This document shows, in pieces, positions 6,086-15,397 of a DNA stretch of 33,169 nucleotides. Both the position numbers and the translations under genes were made by a program. Source of the DNA: an uncultured Bacteroidales bacterium (GTDB taxonomy: Bacteria > Bacteroidota > Bacteroidia > Bacteroidales > P3). The stretch spans positions 1 to 33,169 of the forward strand of contig CALGGY010000043.1 in the NCBI GenBank assembly GCA_937915785.1. The letters run 5' to 3'. The first letter of the stretch is position 1. Every line of letters starts with the position of its first letter. The notes below the pieces were generated by a model, which was not told the DNA's origin, searched no databases, and saw only the letters and a program-made list of their open reading frames with translations.

Positions 6086-8839
6086 TTAGTTGGTGTAATA
6101 GCCTTGGTTGTCCTGATAGCTGTTGCGTTTGTTGTATTTCAAATCCTGCAGCATTCCGGCTTTTACGTTGATGGTGAAATTCCAGCTTTTGTAGTATCCG
6201 AAAGGCACCCAGCTGAAGTGCATCTCCCAGCAGTGCAGGTCGCGGTGTATGTCGATGGAGGTGTACGACATGGCCTTGCTTTGGAAGTCGTAGCCGGTGG
6301 TGAAGCTTATTTTCCAGTTTTTTGTGATGGAGAGGTCGCCACGTAGCGAAAGAGTCTGCACCACCGACGATTCATAGCCCAGCATCGAGGCGTAGTAGCG
6401 GTTTATGTAGCTCAGCGTGTAGGCCAGCGACAGGTTCCACGGCACAGAGTTTTCCTCCACCTGTCCCATGTTCAGCGGACTGTTGAAGGGGTTCTGGAAC
6501 TCCGTGGCTACGGGATTGGCGGCGGTTTTGGCAGTGCCTTTGCTGTCGCGCTTGAAAGTGTTGTTGTTCAGCGACCAGCTCAGCTGCACGTTCCACTGCG
6601 AGTTCTGTTTCTGGAAGAGCTTTTTCTCTTTCTCCCAAAGGAAAGTGTTGGTAACCACCTCCTTTTCGTTGATGTAATACGGGATAAACGACGCGCTGTA
6701 GTTCACCACGCAGTTTTTGAACAAAGTGGTGCGTCCCGACACCGCCAGCGCCGACCAGTTGAGGGAGTCCTTGGCCAAGTCGTACGACATGGATAACGAC
6801 AGGTTTTCCAGAAGCACCACCTTTTTTGTGCCGGTAAGGGTGTCCTTACTCGATTTCACCTTCATTTCCAGATTGTTGCCGATGTTCATGGCAATGCTTC
6901 CCATACGTCCGTCGGCAGGGCCGCCATACACGCTACTCTCGAAAATGGAGTAGCGCCGCTGCACACCCCCGGCATCGGTGTAGGTGCGCCAAAAACCGAA
7001 TACCTCGTTGCCGAAATCGGGACGGAAATTGAACGACACGCTGGGGTTTATCACATGGCGCAACGCCCTGACATAGCCTTTCTTGAAATTGAACATACCG
7101 TACAGGCGCGTGGTAAGCGACGACGAAAAACTAACGTCTCGGTTGGTGGCAAATCCCCACACCGTGTCGGTAACCACCTGACTGGTAGCCTCGTCCAGCG
7201 ATTTGCGTATGCTGTTGAAATGCCAACGGGCGTTGTAGTTTATGGAGTTCGTCCAATTGAAATACTTCAGCACCTTAACGGAACTCGAAATGGGCACGCT
7301 ATGCGATATGCCATTCTGCATACGTTTCATAAAACCGCTGGAAAACAGCAATGTATCCACGGTGGAGATATTGTTTACGGCGTTGAGGGCGTAGCTAACG
7401 GTGATATTTTCGTACCATTTGTACGCACCTTGCGGATTTTTGCGGCGGAAGGGGTAAAACTGGTTGGTGCTGAGCGATATAGTAGGCAGTTTCAGGTCTA
7501 TCAAACGGGTATTGATGTTGTACGACTCGCCAAGGTTGGCCGAAAAATTGAAAATGCCCGCAATGGTGGTGGAGTAGGCAATGCTGGAGGTGGTGGTGCT
7601 GTTGAAATAGTCGTTGGAGTTGCTGGTCCATTTGGAATAGTTGCGGCTAACGAGGTTCACGTTGGCCGAGAACCGCGAGTTGGGGTTGGCTTTGGCGTCC
7701 TGCTGGTGCGACCATGCCACCTTGAAATCGTTGTAGCGGTTGTAGGTGTCGGTGCCCTCCAGTCCCTCGCGCGTCTGCTCGTAGCGTATGTCCACCGAGC
7801 CGCGGTACTTGTACTTGCGGTAGTAGTTGCTCTTGGGATTGATGGCCCAGCTGAGGTTGGTGTAAATGTCGCCCACAAGACTGAGGTCCATATAGTCGTT
7901 GATGGCAAAATAATAGCCGCCGTTGCGCAGATAGTAGCCGCGGTTGTTGGCCCAGCCGTACGAGGGTATCAGCACCCCCGACGCACGGCCTTTGGTGAAG
8001 GGGAAAAAGGCGAAAGGCAATGCCAGAGGCGTGGGCACATCGCCAACGGTCATGTACGCCGGACCGGTAACAATCTTGTCCTTGGTGATGAGCTTGGAGT
8101 GCGAGAACTCAAGAGCAAAATGCGGATGGGCATAGTTGCAGGTGGTAAACTTGCCGCTGTTGAGGTACATCACGCTGTCGTTCATTTTTTTCACCTTGCT
8201 GCCATGCAGAAACCCCTCCCCTTCTTGGGTTATCACACCCTGAATAAGCCCTTTTTTGCTGCTGAAGTTGTAGGTAATCTCGTTGGCGTTGTACTCCGAG
8301 CTGCCGTCCTTGAACTTGGGCCGCCCGTATATGGCGCCATTGGTGTCGGTAAGGCCGTTGGCGTAGAGCATTCGCGTGCGGAAATCAACGCTCACCGAGT
8401 CGGCCTCCAAATTTACGTCCTGATAGTCGATGGTGCCGTCCTTGAAAAGGGTGGCCTTGCGGTCGTCGAGCAGAAAAACGATGGAGTCCTTGGCCTTGTA
8501 GGTAACAATGTCGGTGATGGCGTTTGCCGAAAGGGGCAGGCCCACGTACCGGCTTTTCGACGAAGTGTCTGACACCGTGTCGGTTGATTTGGCTCGGGTG
8601 CTATCGGCCAACACAGTGTCGGGAACGCTATCGAGCTTGTCCACAGCGTATTGCAGTTTGGTTTTGTTGGTGTCGGGCTCCGAAAGGGCGATAGCAACTT
8701 TTTCGTGTTGAAAAGTTGTGGAAAAAATGTCGGCAACGCCATTATTCGAGCAAAATGACGATTGGCAAACGGATACAAAGAGAATCAGGCAACAGCCGAA
8801 AGCCGTGGCCGGATTGCGCAACCTTCTATTTTTCAACAA
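6086..8839 (-). CDS. lptD: LptD-like LPS assembly outer-membrane protein
   Basis: This protein inserts lipopolysaccharide into the outer leaflet of the outer membrane. An N-terminal OstA/LptA-like beta-jellyroll (DDRKATLFKDGTIDYQDVNLEADSV-type repeats) is followed by a large C-terminal beta-barrel rich in aromatic alternating strands. The long minus-strand frame is open from 8977, but that region lacks a signal peptide and overlaps the divergent amidase start. I prefer the TTG at 8839, which puts KNRRLRNPATAFGCCLILF at the N-terminus as a signal peptide and gives 917 residues. A TAnnTTTG promoter core lies between 8839 and 8977, also against the longer start. It heads the lptD-mazG-merR unit and is divergent from amidase-mlaD. 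Confidence 0.9.
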   Translation of the reverse strand: MLKNRRLRNPATAFGCCLILFVSVCQSSFCSNNGVADIFSTTFQHEKVAIALSEPDTNKTKLQYAVDKLDSVPDTVLADSTRAKSTDTVSDTSSKSRYVGLPLSANAITDIVTYKAKDSIVFLLDDRKATLFKDGTIDYQDVNLEADSVSVDFRTRMLYANGLTDTNGAIYGRPKFKDGSSEYNANEITYNFSSKKGLIQGVITQEGEGFLHGSKVKKMNDSVMYLNSGKFTTCNYAHPHFALEFSHSKLITKDKIVTGPAYMTVGDVPTPLALPFAFFPFTKGRASGVLIPSYGWANNRGYYLRNGGYYFAINDYMDLSLVGDIYTNLSWAINPKSNYYRKYKYRGSVDIRYEQTREGLEGTDTYNRYNDFKVAWSHQQDAKANPNSRFSANVNLVSRNYSKWTSNSNDYFNSTTTSSIAYSTTIAGIFNFSANLGESYNINTRLIDLKLPTISLSTNQFYPFRRKNPQGAYKWYENITVSYALNAVNNISTVDTLLFSSGFMKRMQNGISHSVPISSSVKVLKYFNWTNSINYNARWHFNSIRKSLDEATSQVVTDTVWGFATNRDVSFSSSLTTRLYGMFNFKKGYVRALRHVINPSVSFNFRPDFGNEVFGFWRTYTDAGGVQRRYSIFESSVYGGPADGRMGSIAMNIGNNLEMKVKSSKDTLTGTKKVVLLENLSLSMSYDLAKDSLNWSALAVSGRTTLFKNCVVNYSASFIPYYINEKEVVTNTFLWEKEKKLFQKQNSQWNVQLSWSLNNNTFKRDSKGTAKTAANPVATEFQNPFNSPLNMGQVEENSVPWNLSLAYTLSYINRYYASMLGYESSVVQTLSLRGDLSITKNWKISFTTGYDFQSKAMSYTSIDIHRDLHCWEMHFSWVPFGYYKSWNFTINVKAGMLQDLKYNKRNSYQDNQGYYTN

Positions 8840-8887
8840 TATGCGTGTTGTAAAAATCTTTATACCCAAAATTTCAAAATTTAAACG

Positions 8888-8895
8888 TATATTTG
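8888..8895 (+). promoter_or_regulatory. promoter -7 element for the amidase operon
   Basis: TATATTTG matches TAnnTTTG, 67 bp before the amidase ATG. No clear TTTG box is seen at the usual distance. Confidence 0.45.
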
Positions 8896-8907
8896 CATTT
8901 TGATTTG

Positions 8908-8915
8908 CAAAAATA
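8908..8915 (-). promoter_or_regulatory. promoter -7 element for lptD
   Basis: On the minus strand TATTTTTG (8915-8908) lies 69 bp before the proposed TTG start. The nearest TTTG box (8943-8940) is 24 bp away, longer than ideal. It faces the amidase promoter. Confidence 0.45.
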
Positions 8916-8961
8916 AAAATTATTAGCCGAATATAAAAACAAAATTTACATATTGGTGGAA

Positions 8962-10257
8962 ATGAAACGATTAACAATCCTCTTTATTGCCCTTTTTCTG
9001 ATTTCGGGGACAGTTTTTTCGCAAAAAATCGCCGTCGGACAAGTAAAAACTGTTGTGATAGACCCCGGACACGGCGGAGCAAAGCCCGGAGCCTTGGGCA
9101 AAAAATCGAAGGAAAAGGACGTAACCCTGTCCATCGCCCTGAAACTTGGCAAGGTAATCACCGACAATTTCAGCGACGTTACCGTTATTTTCACCCGCAA
9201 AACTGATGTGGACATATCGCTTTCGGAACGCGCCAAGCTGGCCAACCGCAGCAAAGCAGACCTTTTCCTCTCCATCCACGCCAACTCGCACCCCAAGACC
9301 GAGAGCAAGGGCGTGGAATCCTTTGTGATGGGACTTTCGAACAGCAAGGCCAACCTTGAGGTGGCAAAGAAAGAAAACGCCGACATACTGCTCGAAAACG
9401 ACTATAAAAACAACGCCGACTACAACGGTTTCGACCCAAACTCGCCCGAAAGCTACATCATGTTTGCCCTCTACCAAAACGCATACATGGACAAAAGCCT
9501 CAACTTTGCCAAACTCATTCAGGACCAGTACAAAAGCAAGATACGCACCACCAACCGCGGCGTGAAACAGGCCGAGCTTTTCGTGCTATACAAAACCACC
9601 ATGCCGTCGGTGCTCACCGAAGTGGGATTTATAAGCAACCCCACCGAAGAGGAATACATCAACTCCGACGAAGGGCAGGCCGAGATAGTTTACTGCCTTT
9701 TCAACGCCTTTGCCGAATACAAGGCCGCCGAAGAGGGTACCAAGAAAATTGCCAACCCAAAAATCGACATTCCCGGATTTAACAAAGACAAGAAAAAACA
9801 GGACAACAAAAACGCCGACAAGAAAGCCGACACCACCAAGGCCGAAACCAAAAAGGACACCGCCGACAACAAAACCGCTGCTACCGACACCACCACGACA
9901 ATAAACTCTAACGAAAACAGCACCGTAAAAGCCGACACCCCGAAAGGCATCACCGGCACCGCCAAAACCACACTCCCCACCAACACCGAACGCGCAGTGT
10001 ACCGCATACAGTTCCTCACCGCCGAAAAAGAGCTGGCCAAAGACTCGCCACATTTCAAGGGCATCACCGACTACATAATGCTCAAGGACACCAAATACCG
10101 CTACCTTACAGCCGCCACCGCCACCAACCTCGACGAGGCCAAAGCCCTGCAGAAAGAAATTCAGGCCAACGGTTTCAAAGACGCTTTTATCGTTCCTTTC
10201 TTCAAAGGCGAACGCATCTCTTTCGAGGAGGCACGACGCATAAACACAGCAAAATAA
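8962..10257 (+). CDS. N-acetylmuramoyl-L-alanine amidase (Amidase_3) with C-terminal SPOR-like domain
   Basis: A periplasmic zinc amidase that cuts the bond between MurNAc and the peptide of peptidoglycan. The ATG at 8962 opens the signal peptide MKRLTILFIALFLISGTVFS; upstream in-frame TTG 8953 and GTG 8956 add nothing useful. Seen: DPGHGG (zinc ligand H37), E51, LSIHANS (H106) and LTEVGFISN with the catalytic Glu. A Lys/Thr/Asp-rich linker (about residues 270-330) leads to a C-terminal segment with YRIQFLTA and ALQKEIQANGFKDAFIV, resembling a SPOR domain that binds denuded glycan. The gene is 16 nt upstream of the MlaD-like gene, forming an envelope operon. Confidence 0.93.
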   Translation: MKRLTILFIALFLISGTVFSQKIAVGQVKTVVIDPGHGGAKPGALGKKSKEKDVTLSIALKLGKVITDNFSDVTVIFTRKTDVDISLSERAKLANRSKADLFLSIHANSHPKTESKGVESFVMGLSNSKANLEVAKKENADILLENDYKNNADYNGFDPNSPESYIMFALYQNAYMDKSLNFAKLIQDQYKSKIRTTNRGVKQAELFVLYKTTMPSVLTEVGFISNPTEEEYINSDEGQAEIVYCLFNAFAEYKAAEEGTKKIANPKIDIPGFNKDKKKQDNKNADKKADTTKAETKKDTADNKTAATDTTTTINSNENSTVKADTPKGITGTAKTTLPTNTERAVYRIQFLTAEKELAKDSPHFKGITDYIMLKDTKYRYLTAATATNLDEAKALQKEIQANGFKDAFIVPFFKGERISFEEARRINTAK

Positions 10258-10273
10258 AAAACAACACACACTC

Positions 10274-11221
10274 ATGAAACTACGCACCGAAACCAGAGTT
10301 GGAATCATAGCAATAGTAACGATAGCCATACTTGTTTGGGGGCTCAATTTCCTGAAAGGGAAAGACCTTTTCGGCCGCCAGCACACATACTACGCCGTTT
10401 ACGACGACATCGGCGGGCTGCTCCCAACCAGCTACGTCTTTATCAACGGCATGAAAGTGGGACAGGTGAGCAAGATAAAATACGCCGACCCGCAGATGAA
10501 AAAATTCATAGTACGCTTCGAACTGCCGTCGAACCTCGAGCTGCCCACCAACTCCGTGGCCGAGGTGTTCAACTCCGACATACTTGGCTCCAAAGCCATG
10601 CGCGTGAAAATCGGCGATGCCAACACCTACCTCAACCCAGGCGACACCATGCTCTCCAACACCGAAGGCTCAATGCTCAACGAAGTGGGCAAAATACTCG
10701 AACCCTACACCGACAAACTCGAAAACATCATAAACAACGCCGATACCGTGGTGGGCAACCTCAAAAAAATAACCGACGACGAAACACAACACAATTTCCG
10801 CTCTGCGATGACCAATATCAACAACATCTCGCAACGTCTTGCCAGCCTCTCCGCCAACCTCGACAACATTGTGGGCCACGAAAAAGGAGAAATACAGGAC
10901 ATCATAGCCAATATCGACACCCTCTCGGCAACACTGAGCAACAACAGCGGCAAACTGCAAACCATCATAAACAACATTTCGGACATCAGCGACGAGGTGG
11001 CCAAAGCCAAACTTGGCGAAACACTTAAAAACCTCAACAAAACCGTCGACGACCTATCCAAAACCATGTCGAAGATTTCGGGAAACAAAGGCAATATCGG
11101 CAAACTCATCAACGACGACAACCTGTACGACAACCTGCAAAAATCCATCGAAGACCTCGACGCACTTATCAAGGACATAAAGGAAAACCCGAAGAAATAC
11201 ATCAAAGTATCAGTATTTTAA
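10274..11221 (+). CDS. MlaD/MCE-family lipid-transport protein
   Basis: A 315-residue substrate-binding protein of the MCE type, which carries phospholipids or other lipids between membranes. One N-terminal membrane helix (about residues 9-27, VGIIAIVTIAILVWGLNFL) anchors a single MCE domain (about 38-118: YAVYDDIGGLLPTSYVFING...GDANTYLNPGD). A long helical, Asn/Asp-rich tail (about 135-300) with heptad-like hydrophobics probably forms a tunnel or coiled coil. No MlaE permease or MlaF gene is next to it. The following ATPase has a different architecture, so its partner is probably elsewhere. Upstream amidase and downstream ATPase are 16 and 12 nt away. Confidence 0.92.
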   Translation: MKLRTETRVGIIAIVTIAILVWGLNFLKGKDLFGRQHTYYAVYDDIGGLLPTSYVFINGMKVGQVSKIKYADPQMKKFIVRFELPSNLELPTNSVAEVFNSDILGSKAMRVKIGDANTYLNPGDTMLSNTEGSMLNEVGKILEPYTDKLENIINNADTVVGNLKKITDDETQHNFRSAMTNINNISQRLASLSANLDNIVGHEKGEIQDIIANIDTLSATLSNNSGKLQTIINNISDISDEVAKAKLGETLKNLNKTVDDLSKTMSKISGNKGNIGKLINDDNLYDNLQKSIEDLDALIKDIKENPKKYIKVSVF

Positions 11222-11233
11222 TTACTTTCAACA

Positions 11234-12133
11234 ATGTCGATAATAGTAGATAACGTAAGCAAACTGTACGGCTCGCAATATGCACTGAAAAACGTCAGCT
11301 TCACCATAAACGAAGGCGAGATTGTGGGGCTGCTCGGGCCAAACGGCGCCGGCAAATCCACCATCATGAAAATCATAACCTGCTTTATACCACCAACTTC
11401 GGGCAACGTTACAGTGTTTGGCGAAAGCATTTTCGACAACACCCTCGCCATAAGGCGCAACATTGGCTACCTGGCCGAACAAAACCCACTATACACCGAC
11501 ATGTATATACGTGAGTTTCTGCGTTTTATAGCAGGGATACACAAAATAAAGAACGCCTCAAGCCGAGTGGAGGAGATTATCCACACCACCGGCCTCACCC
11601 CCGAAGCCAACAAAAAGATAGGCCAGCTGAGCAAGGGCTACCGCCAACGCGTGGGACTTGCGCAGGCCCTTATCCACGACCCCAAGGTGCTTATCCTCGA
11701 CGAACCCACCACCGGCCTCGACCCCAACCAGCTCACCGAAATTCGCTCGCTGATACGCGAAGTGGGCAAAACCAAAATAGTGATACTCTCCACACACATA
11801 ATGCAGGAAGTGGAAGCCGTGTGCTCGCGCGCCATCATCATAAACCACGGCCAGATAGTGGCGGACAAGCCCACCGGCGACCTGCACACCATGCGGCTGA
11901 ACCGCTACCACGTGGAGTTCGACAGCAACGTTTCAGCCGCAAAACTCAAACAGCTGCCCTGTGTGAAACAGATAAACCAGCTCTCGCCCACAAAATTTGT
12001 CATCGACGCCAACGAGAACGCCGACATTCGCAAAACCCTGTTCGACTGGGCCGTGGCCAACAACCTTGCCATACTCACAGTGCAGAAGGACGAACAGTCG
12101 CTCGAAACTATTTTCCACGAGCTGACGAAATAG
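11234..12133 (+). CDS. gldA: GldA-like ABC transporter ATP-binding protein
   Basis: A 299-residue cytoplasmic ATPase. Walker A GPNGAGKST (35-43), signature LSKGY (132-136) and Walker B LILDEP (153-158) are intact, followed by the CcmA/GldA-type C-terminal extension (about 215-299). In Flavobacteria GldA works with GldF/GldG in gliding; homologues occur in many non-gliding Bacteroidetes. The permease partners are not in the window, so the symbol marks the family rather than a proven gliding role. It is the last gene of the amidase-mlaD operon. Its stop codon is followed at once by 7-bp repeats and then a solo inverted-repeat end. Confidence 0.85.
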   Translation: MSIIVDNVSKLYGSQYALKNVSFTINEGEIVGLLGPNGAGKSTIMKIITCFIPPTSGNVTVFGESIFDNTLAIRRNIGYLAEQNPLYTDMYIREFLRFIAGIHKIKNASSRVEEIIHTTGLTPEANKKIGQLSKGYRQRVGLAQALIHDPKVLILDEPTTGLDPNQLTEIRSLIREVGKTKIVILSTHIMQEVEAVCSRAIIINHGQIVADKPTGDLHTMRLNRYHVEFDSNVSAAKLKQLPCVKQINQLSPTKFVIDANENADIRKTLFDWAVANNLAILTVQKDEQSLETIFHELTK

Positions 12134-12160
12134 TTTTGAGTTTTGAGTTAAGAGTTTGTT
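12133..12160 (+). repeat. degenerate 7-bp array after gldA (GTTTTGA type)
   Basis: GTTTTGA, GTTTTGA, GTTAAGA and GTTTGTT in phase, starting on the last base of the gldA stop codon and in the sense direction of the gene. Confidence 0.75.
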
Positions 12161-12165
12161 TCTAG

Positions 12166-12180
12166 TTATTGGTGTCCGAT
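12166..12180 (+). repeat. solo copy of a terminal inverted-repeat end
   Basis: TTATTGGTGTCCGAT is identical to the left end of the 520-bp element at 21110-21629. No opposite end is found nearby, so this is a solo or decayed end. Confidence 0.7.
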
Positions 12181-12220
12181 AAAAGTATTGCAAAAGTTCC
12201 TATATCTTAAGGTTTGCAAT

Positions 12221-12260
12221 AAAAAAATCGGTGGGGCATCTGCCGCACCGATTTTTTTTT
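12221..12260. terminator. bidirectional terminator between gldA and the convergent secreted-protein gene
   Basis: A-run plus ATCGGTG (12227-12233) pairs with CACCGAT (12246-12252) plus T-run, with an inner GGC/GCC stem. It serves the plus-strand gldA unit and the minus-strand gene ending at 12279. Confidence 0.88.
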
Positions 12261-12278
12261 GCGTGGATAAGCAACGTT

Positions 12279-13703
12279 CTATTCGTTGCAAATCTCTGTG
12301 GAGCCTTCCACCACTTCAATTCTGTCGATGAGCCACTGCTGGGAGGCGTCGTCGAATTTCAGGAACATCTGTTTGCGGGTGTTGTCGCAATATTTTTTGT
12401 CTTTATAATACTGTTGGAAAGGCACCATCACATCGTTTATGCTGTTGTCCACCAGTTGCGGTCTGCCAAAGTTGAACTCCATGTCGGCGTCGGGCATGTG
12501 CGACAGATAGCTGGCAGGTGTGGTGGCAGGATGGATATCTTCTGCACCATTTTTAACCAGTGAGAACAGGATACATTTGCTCTTGGGATTAACAAACATG
12601 TCGGCAATTGCCTTGCGCTGGTCCTTGCTGGCACCTTTTGTATCCTGAGCATATTCTTTCATGCGCTGACAAAAGTCTTGGGCGGTGTTTTTGGCACCGT
12701 TCAGGCGCATGGCAATTTTTGTGTCGGCCGAAGGCATGTGGGCCTTCACACCATAGTTCACATTGGTGATTTCCACTTCCTTGGTAATGGCATCTACCGC
12801 AACTTCGAAATTGGGCTGTACGGTCCACGACACACGGGGGTCGGTGTATTTGTCGCGGTCGGCGGCGGGTATGAAACTCCACGGATCGTTGCTTACCACT
12901 TCGAAAGCAGGGGCTTTTTCCGACCCACCCACATATATCGTCTGCGTAAGCTGCTGCGAGATAGCCGAATTGGGTATCACTATGCCCGATGCATTGACCG
13001 GTGCAATGGGGTTGCATTTCGACTTGTTCAGTTTCATCTTGCCAAAATCGGCATTGTTGTTCACGTTTTTGTACCAGTATTCGATTTCTTTTGCTATATT
13101 GGTTGCGATAAGCTCTTTTTCGGCTTCGAGCAGGTTTTTGGATGTTACCGATATCGACATCAGCTTTACAGTTTGCACTTTGCCCATATTTTTGGAGTTT
13201 GTACCGAACTCCACCTGCCAGTTGAAAACCACGTCGCTCTTGGCGTAGCTCGACTGTTTGTCGTTCTGTGTCTGCACACCAATTTCGGCTGTTGTCATAT
13301 ACTGCGAATAGCGTGCGGTGTTTTTGCCATTGGCATCGCCTACGGCACGCAGCACTGGATCCACATCTTCGGAATAGCTGTAAACAGAACGGAAGCCGTT
13401 TTTCTGTTTCACCAGCTGGTCGTAGATCTGCTGCAAGGTCTTGGCCTCGGCCTTGAAAATAAAGAGGACTTTGCGCTTCAGCGTCATAGTCCGCTTGTTG
13501 ATAAGGAACTGATTGGTTTTGCTTCCAGCTTCGCCGAATTGGGGTTTTGTTTTGGAGTAGTTCTCCAAGCCGTTCTTTATCACCGACATCAGTTCGTTGT
13601 GGCTGTATTGCACCGCATCCGAGGCGGCGAGCTCACGATCTTGGGCGCTGACGCCAATGGCCATGCCCAAAGCGAGGAATAAAGCTAATACTTTTTTTTT
13701 CAT
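12279..13703 (-). CDS. secreted protein of unknown function
   Basis: 474 residues starting with a clear signal peptide (MKKKVLALFLALGMAIGVSAQ). I recognise no domain. The body is a mixed alpha/beta protein rich in Asn, Lys and Ser, with few Cys (a C-terminal pair around KYCDNTRK and TEICNE) and no membrane helices, so it is probably periplasmic or exported. There is no obvious T9SS C-terminal domain. A TAnnTTTG core about 110 bp upstream and a terminator downstream suggest a single-gene transcript. It lies among other envelope and secretion proteins. Confidence 0.8.
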   Translation of the reverse strand: MKKKVLALFLALGMAIGVSAQDRELAASDAVQYSHNELMSVIKNGLENYSKTKPQFGEAGSKTNQFLINKRTMTLKRKVLFIFKAEAKTLQQIYDQLVKQKNGFRSVYSYSEDVDPVLRAVGDANGKNTARYSQYMTTAEIGVQTQNDKQSSYAKSDVVFNWQVEFGTNSKNMGKVQTVKLMSISVTSKNLLEAEKELIATNIAKEIEYWYKNVNNNADFGKMKLNKSKCNPIAPVNASGIVIPNSAISQQLTQTIYVGGSEKAPAFEVVSNDPWSFIPAADRDKYTDPRVSWTVQPNFEVAVDAITKEVEITNVNYGVKAHMPSADTKIAMRLNGAKNTAQDFCQRMKEYAQDTKGASKDQRKAIADMFVNPKSKCILFSLVKNGAEDIHPATTPASYLSHMPDADMEFNFGRPQLVDNSINDVMVPFQQYYKDKKYCDNTRKQMFLKFDDASQQWLIDRIEVVEGSTEICNE

Positions 13704-14067
13704 TTTATTGATTATTAAAGTTTATATTTGTTTTTTTTGAGTAAGGCTTTTACGTTTTGTAATGGGCAATATCAATCAACTTGCGACGCCGCGCCAAAGC
13801 CTTTCACCAATCTGCAAAGATACTATTTTTTTTTCGACATATCACATTTTTTTATTAACTTTCCCAATTTCATCGCATATACCGTCGTACGATTGCCCTT
13901 TGTTTGCAAACTTCAAAAGCCTGTCTGGCAGAACAACTCCTTTGCTTTTTCCGACCGACATTGCCAACAATGCTTGCAGATTGAACACACATCATCGCCC
14001 ATCAATTTCACCAACAATGCAAACGCCAACTCCCAACTCCCAACTCCCAACTCCCAACTCCCAACTC
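13704..14067. other. intergenic region with promoter and heptamer array
   Basis: This 364-bp gap has no convincing gene. It holds the minus-strand -7 element for the 12279-13703 gene (13815-13822), a T-rich leader and, at its right end, the CAACTCC heptamer array. Small open frames here have no start context or recognisable product. Confidence 0.7.
13815..13822 (-). promoter_or_regulatory. promoter -7 element of the secreted-protein gene
   Basis: Minus strand TATCTTTG matches TAnnTTTG, 112 bp before the start at 13703. The -33 box is weak. Confidence 0.5.
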
Positions 14068-14075
14068 CTAACTCT
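14027..14075 (-). repeat. 7-bp tandem array after the T9SS plug-like gene (GGAGTTG type)
   Basis: Six copies of CAACTCC (plus strand; GGAGTTG in the sense direction) and a diverged TAACTCT copy. The array overlaps the stop codon of the gene (14068-14070). Confidence 0.95.
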
Positions 14076-15324
14076 TAATTAAAGCGGTGCCTATCAGCCT
14101 GTCGAACCGGTCGGCGGGAGTATGTTGGTAAAGAAAAATGTAATAGTCGTTTTTTGCTTCGAAGAAATCGCCTTCCACCACCGATGTTCGTCCCTCGTGT
14201 TGTCCTGCCGGCACAAACACTATCTGATACGAATAATAGCCCTGCTTCACCAGCATACGCATGGTGTAGGCTTTCATCTGCGGCTGCCACTGCATCATGT
14301 TTTCATCGGAAAAATCCCAGCCTGCAAAATCGCCCACAATATAGAAAGCCCCGTCCAAACGCGGCGCGGCCATTGGCAGGGAAAAATTAACCCACACGTA
14401 GTCGGCCTCCACGGTGGCGTCGTTGCGGTTGTCGGCCGACACCTTGAACTGCCCGCTCAGTCCCTCGCGGTGCACGTAGTTCTTTCGCGAGCGGTCCTCC
14501 TCAGGTTTGAGGTAGGCTATATATTCGCCGGCAAAAATCTCCAAACGGGCTGTGGTGTACATCGGTATGTTGAGGTTGCTGACGTCGAAAAATCGGAACA
14601 CATTGCCGCCGGCGAACACGTTCTCGTCCTTCCACTTGTAGTGCAGCTCGTTGCCTTTCACATTGTTTAGCGACAGCTCGCGACAGAGGTCGGTGCGGCC
14701 GTTCTGACGCACATACAGATGGTAATACTGCGCGGGATTGTTGAAATACTGTCCCTTGGGGGGAGTAACGTACACCGACACGTTTTGGTTGCGGTCCTTG
14801 CCCTCCGAACCCAGCACTTGCCCCACCTCCGCCTGAAGGCTGGCCTGCACCTCGTACACATAGAAACGGCGGGTAAAGAGCACACTGTCGGGATTTTCGT
14901 CATCGTACACCGTAAGCAGGTAGTTGCCCGATGCGGTGAACTCCGTCATATCGTTGGGTATTGTCTCCCAATAGTGGACGTAAGGCTGGCGGGTGGTGAA
15001 AGAGCTCTGGCTTTTGCCGATGGCAGAAGTCTCGAAACCGTTGAGGTAGTCCGACACGGCAAGGTCGTCCACCTGCCAGTCATGCGAACAGTGCTGTATG
15101 CGGTAGCTGAGATAACGGTTTTCGTCTCCAAGCAGGTCGAACTGCAGCAACAGTCGGTCGCCGGAGCCGAGACGCAGTATGGGCGGCGACAGCTCCACCC
15201 CCTCACGGTTGAGGATTATGGTTTTCACTTCGGATCTGAAGGCAGAGTCATTGACCGTCTGACAAAGGCACAACACATTGGTTATCAGCGACAACGCAAG
15301 GACAACGAGAGTTTTTTTCATCAT
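14068..15324 (-). CDS. DUF5103 / T9SS plug-family protein
   Basis: 418 residues with a signal peptide (about residues 1-22, MMKKTLVVLALSLITNVLCLC). The sequence has the features of the DUF5103 family: an N-terminal half with beta strands (SPPILRLGSGDRLLLQFDLLGDE, YLSYRIQHCSHDW) and a C-terminal part with DGAFYIVGDFAGWDFSDENMM and YYIFLYQHTPADRFDRLIG. In Flavobacterium a member of this family plugs the SprA translocon of the type IX secretion system. A T9SS role here is inferred from family membership; no other T9SS gene is in the window. The stop codon overlaps a heptamer array and a TAnnTTTG core lies 24 bp upstream of the start. Confidence 0.85.
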   Translation of the reverse strand: MMKKTLVVLALSLITNVLCLCQTVNDSAFRSEVKTIILNREGVELSPPILRLGSGDRLLLQFDLLGDENRYLSYRIQHCSHDWQVDDLAVSDYLNGFETSAIGKSQSSFTTRQPYVHYWETIPNDMTEFTASGNYLLTVYDDENPDSVLFTRRFYVYEVQASLQAEVGQVLGSEGKDRNQNVSVYVTPPKGQYFNNPAQYYHLYVRQNGRTDLCRELSLNNVKGNELHYKWKDENVFAGGNVFRFFDVSNLNIPMYTTARLEIFAGEYIAYLKPEEDRSRKNYVHREGLSGQFKVSADNRNDATVEADYVWVNFSLPMAAPRLDGAFYIVGDFAGWDFSDENMMQWQPQMKAYTMRMLVKQGYYSYQIVFVPAGQHEGRTSVVEGDFFEAKNDYYIFLYQHTPADRFDRLIGTALIKS

Positions 15325-15347
15325 TTTTTTCCGTCATGATTGATGTG

Positions 15348-15355
15348 CAAAGATA
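15348..15355 (-). promoter_or_regulatory. promoter -7 element of the T9SS plug-like gene
   Basis: Minus strand TATCTTTG, 24 bp before the start codon at 15324. This implies a short leader. Confidence 0.55.
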
Positions 15356-15397
15356 CGTATTTTTTTTGTTTTTTTTCCGTTTCGTTCCTCTTCAGCG

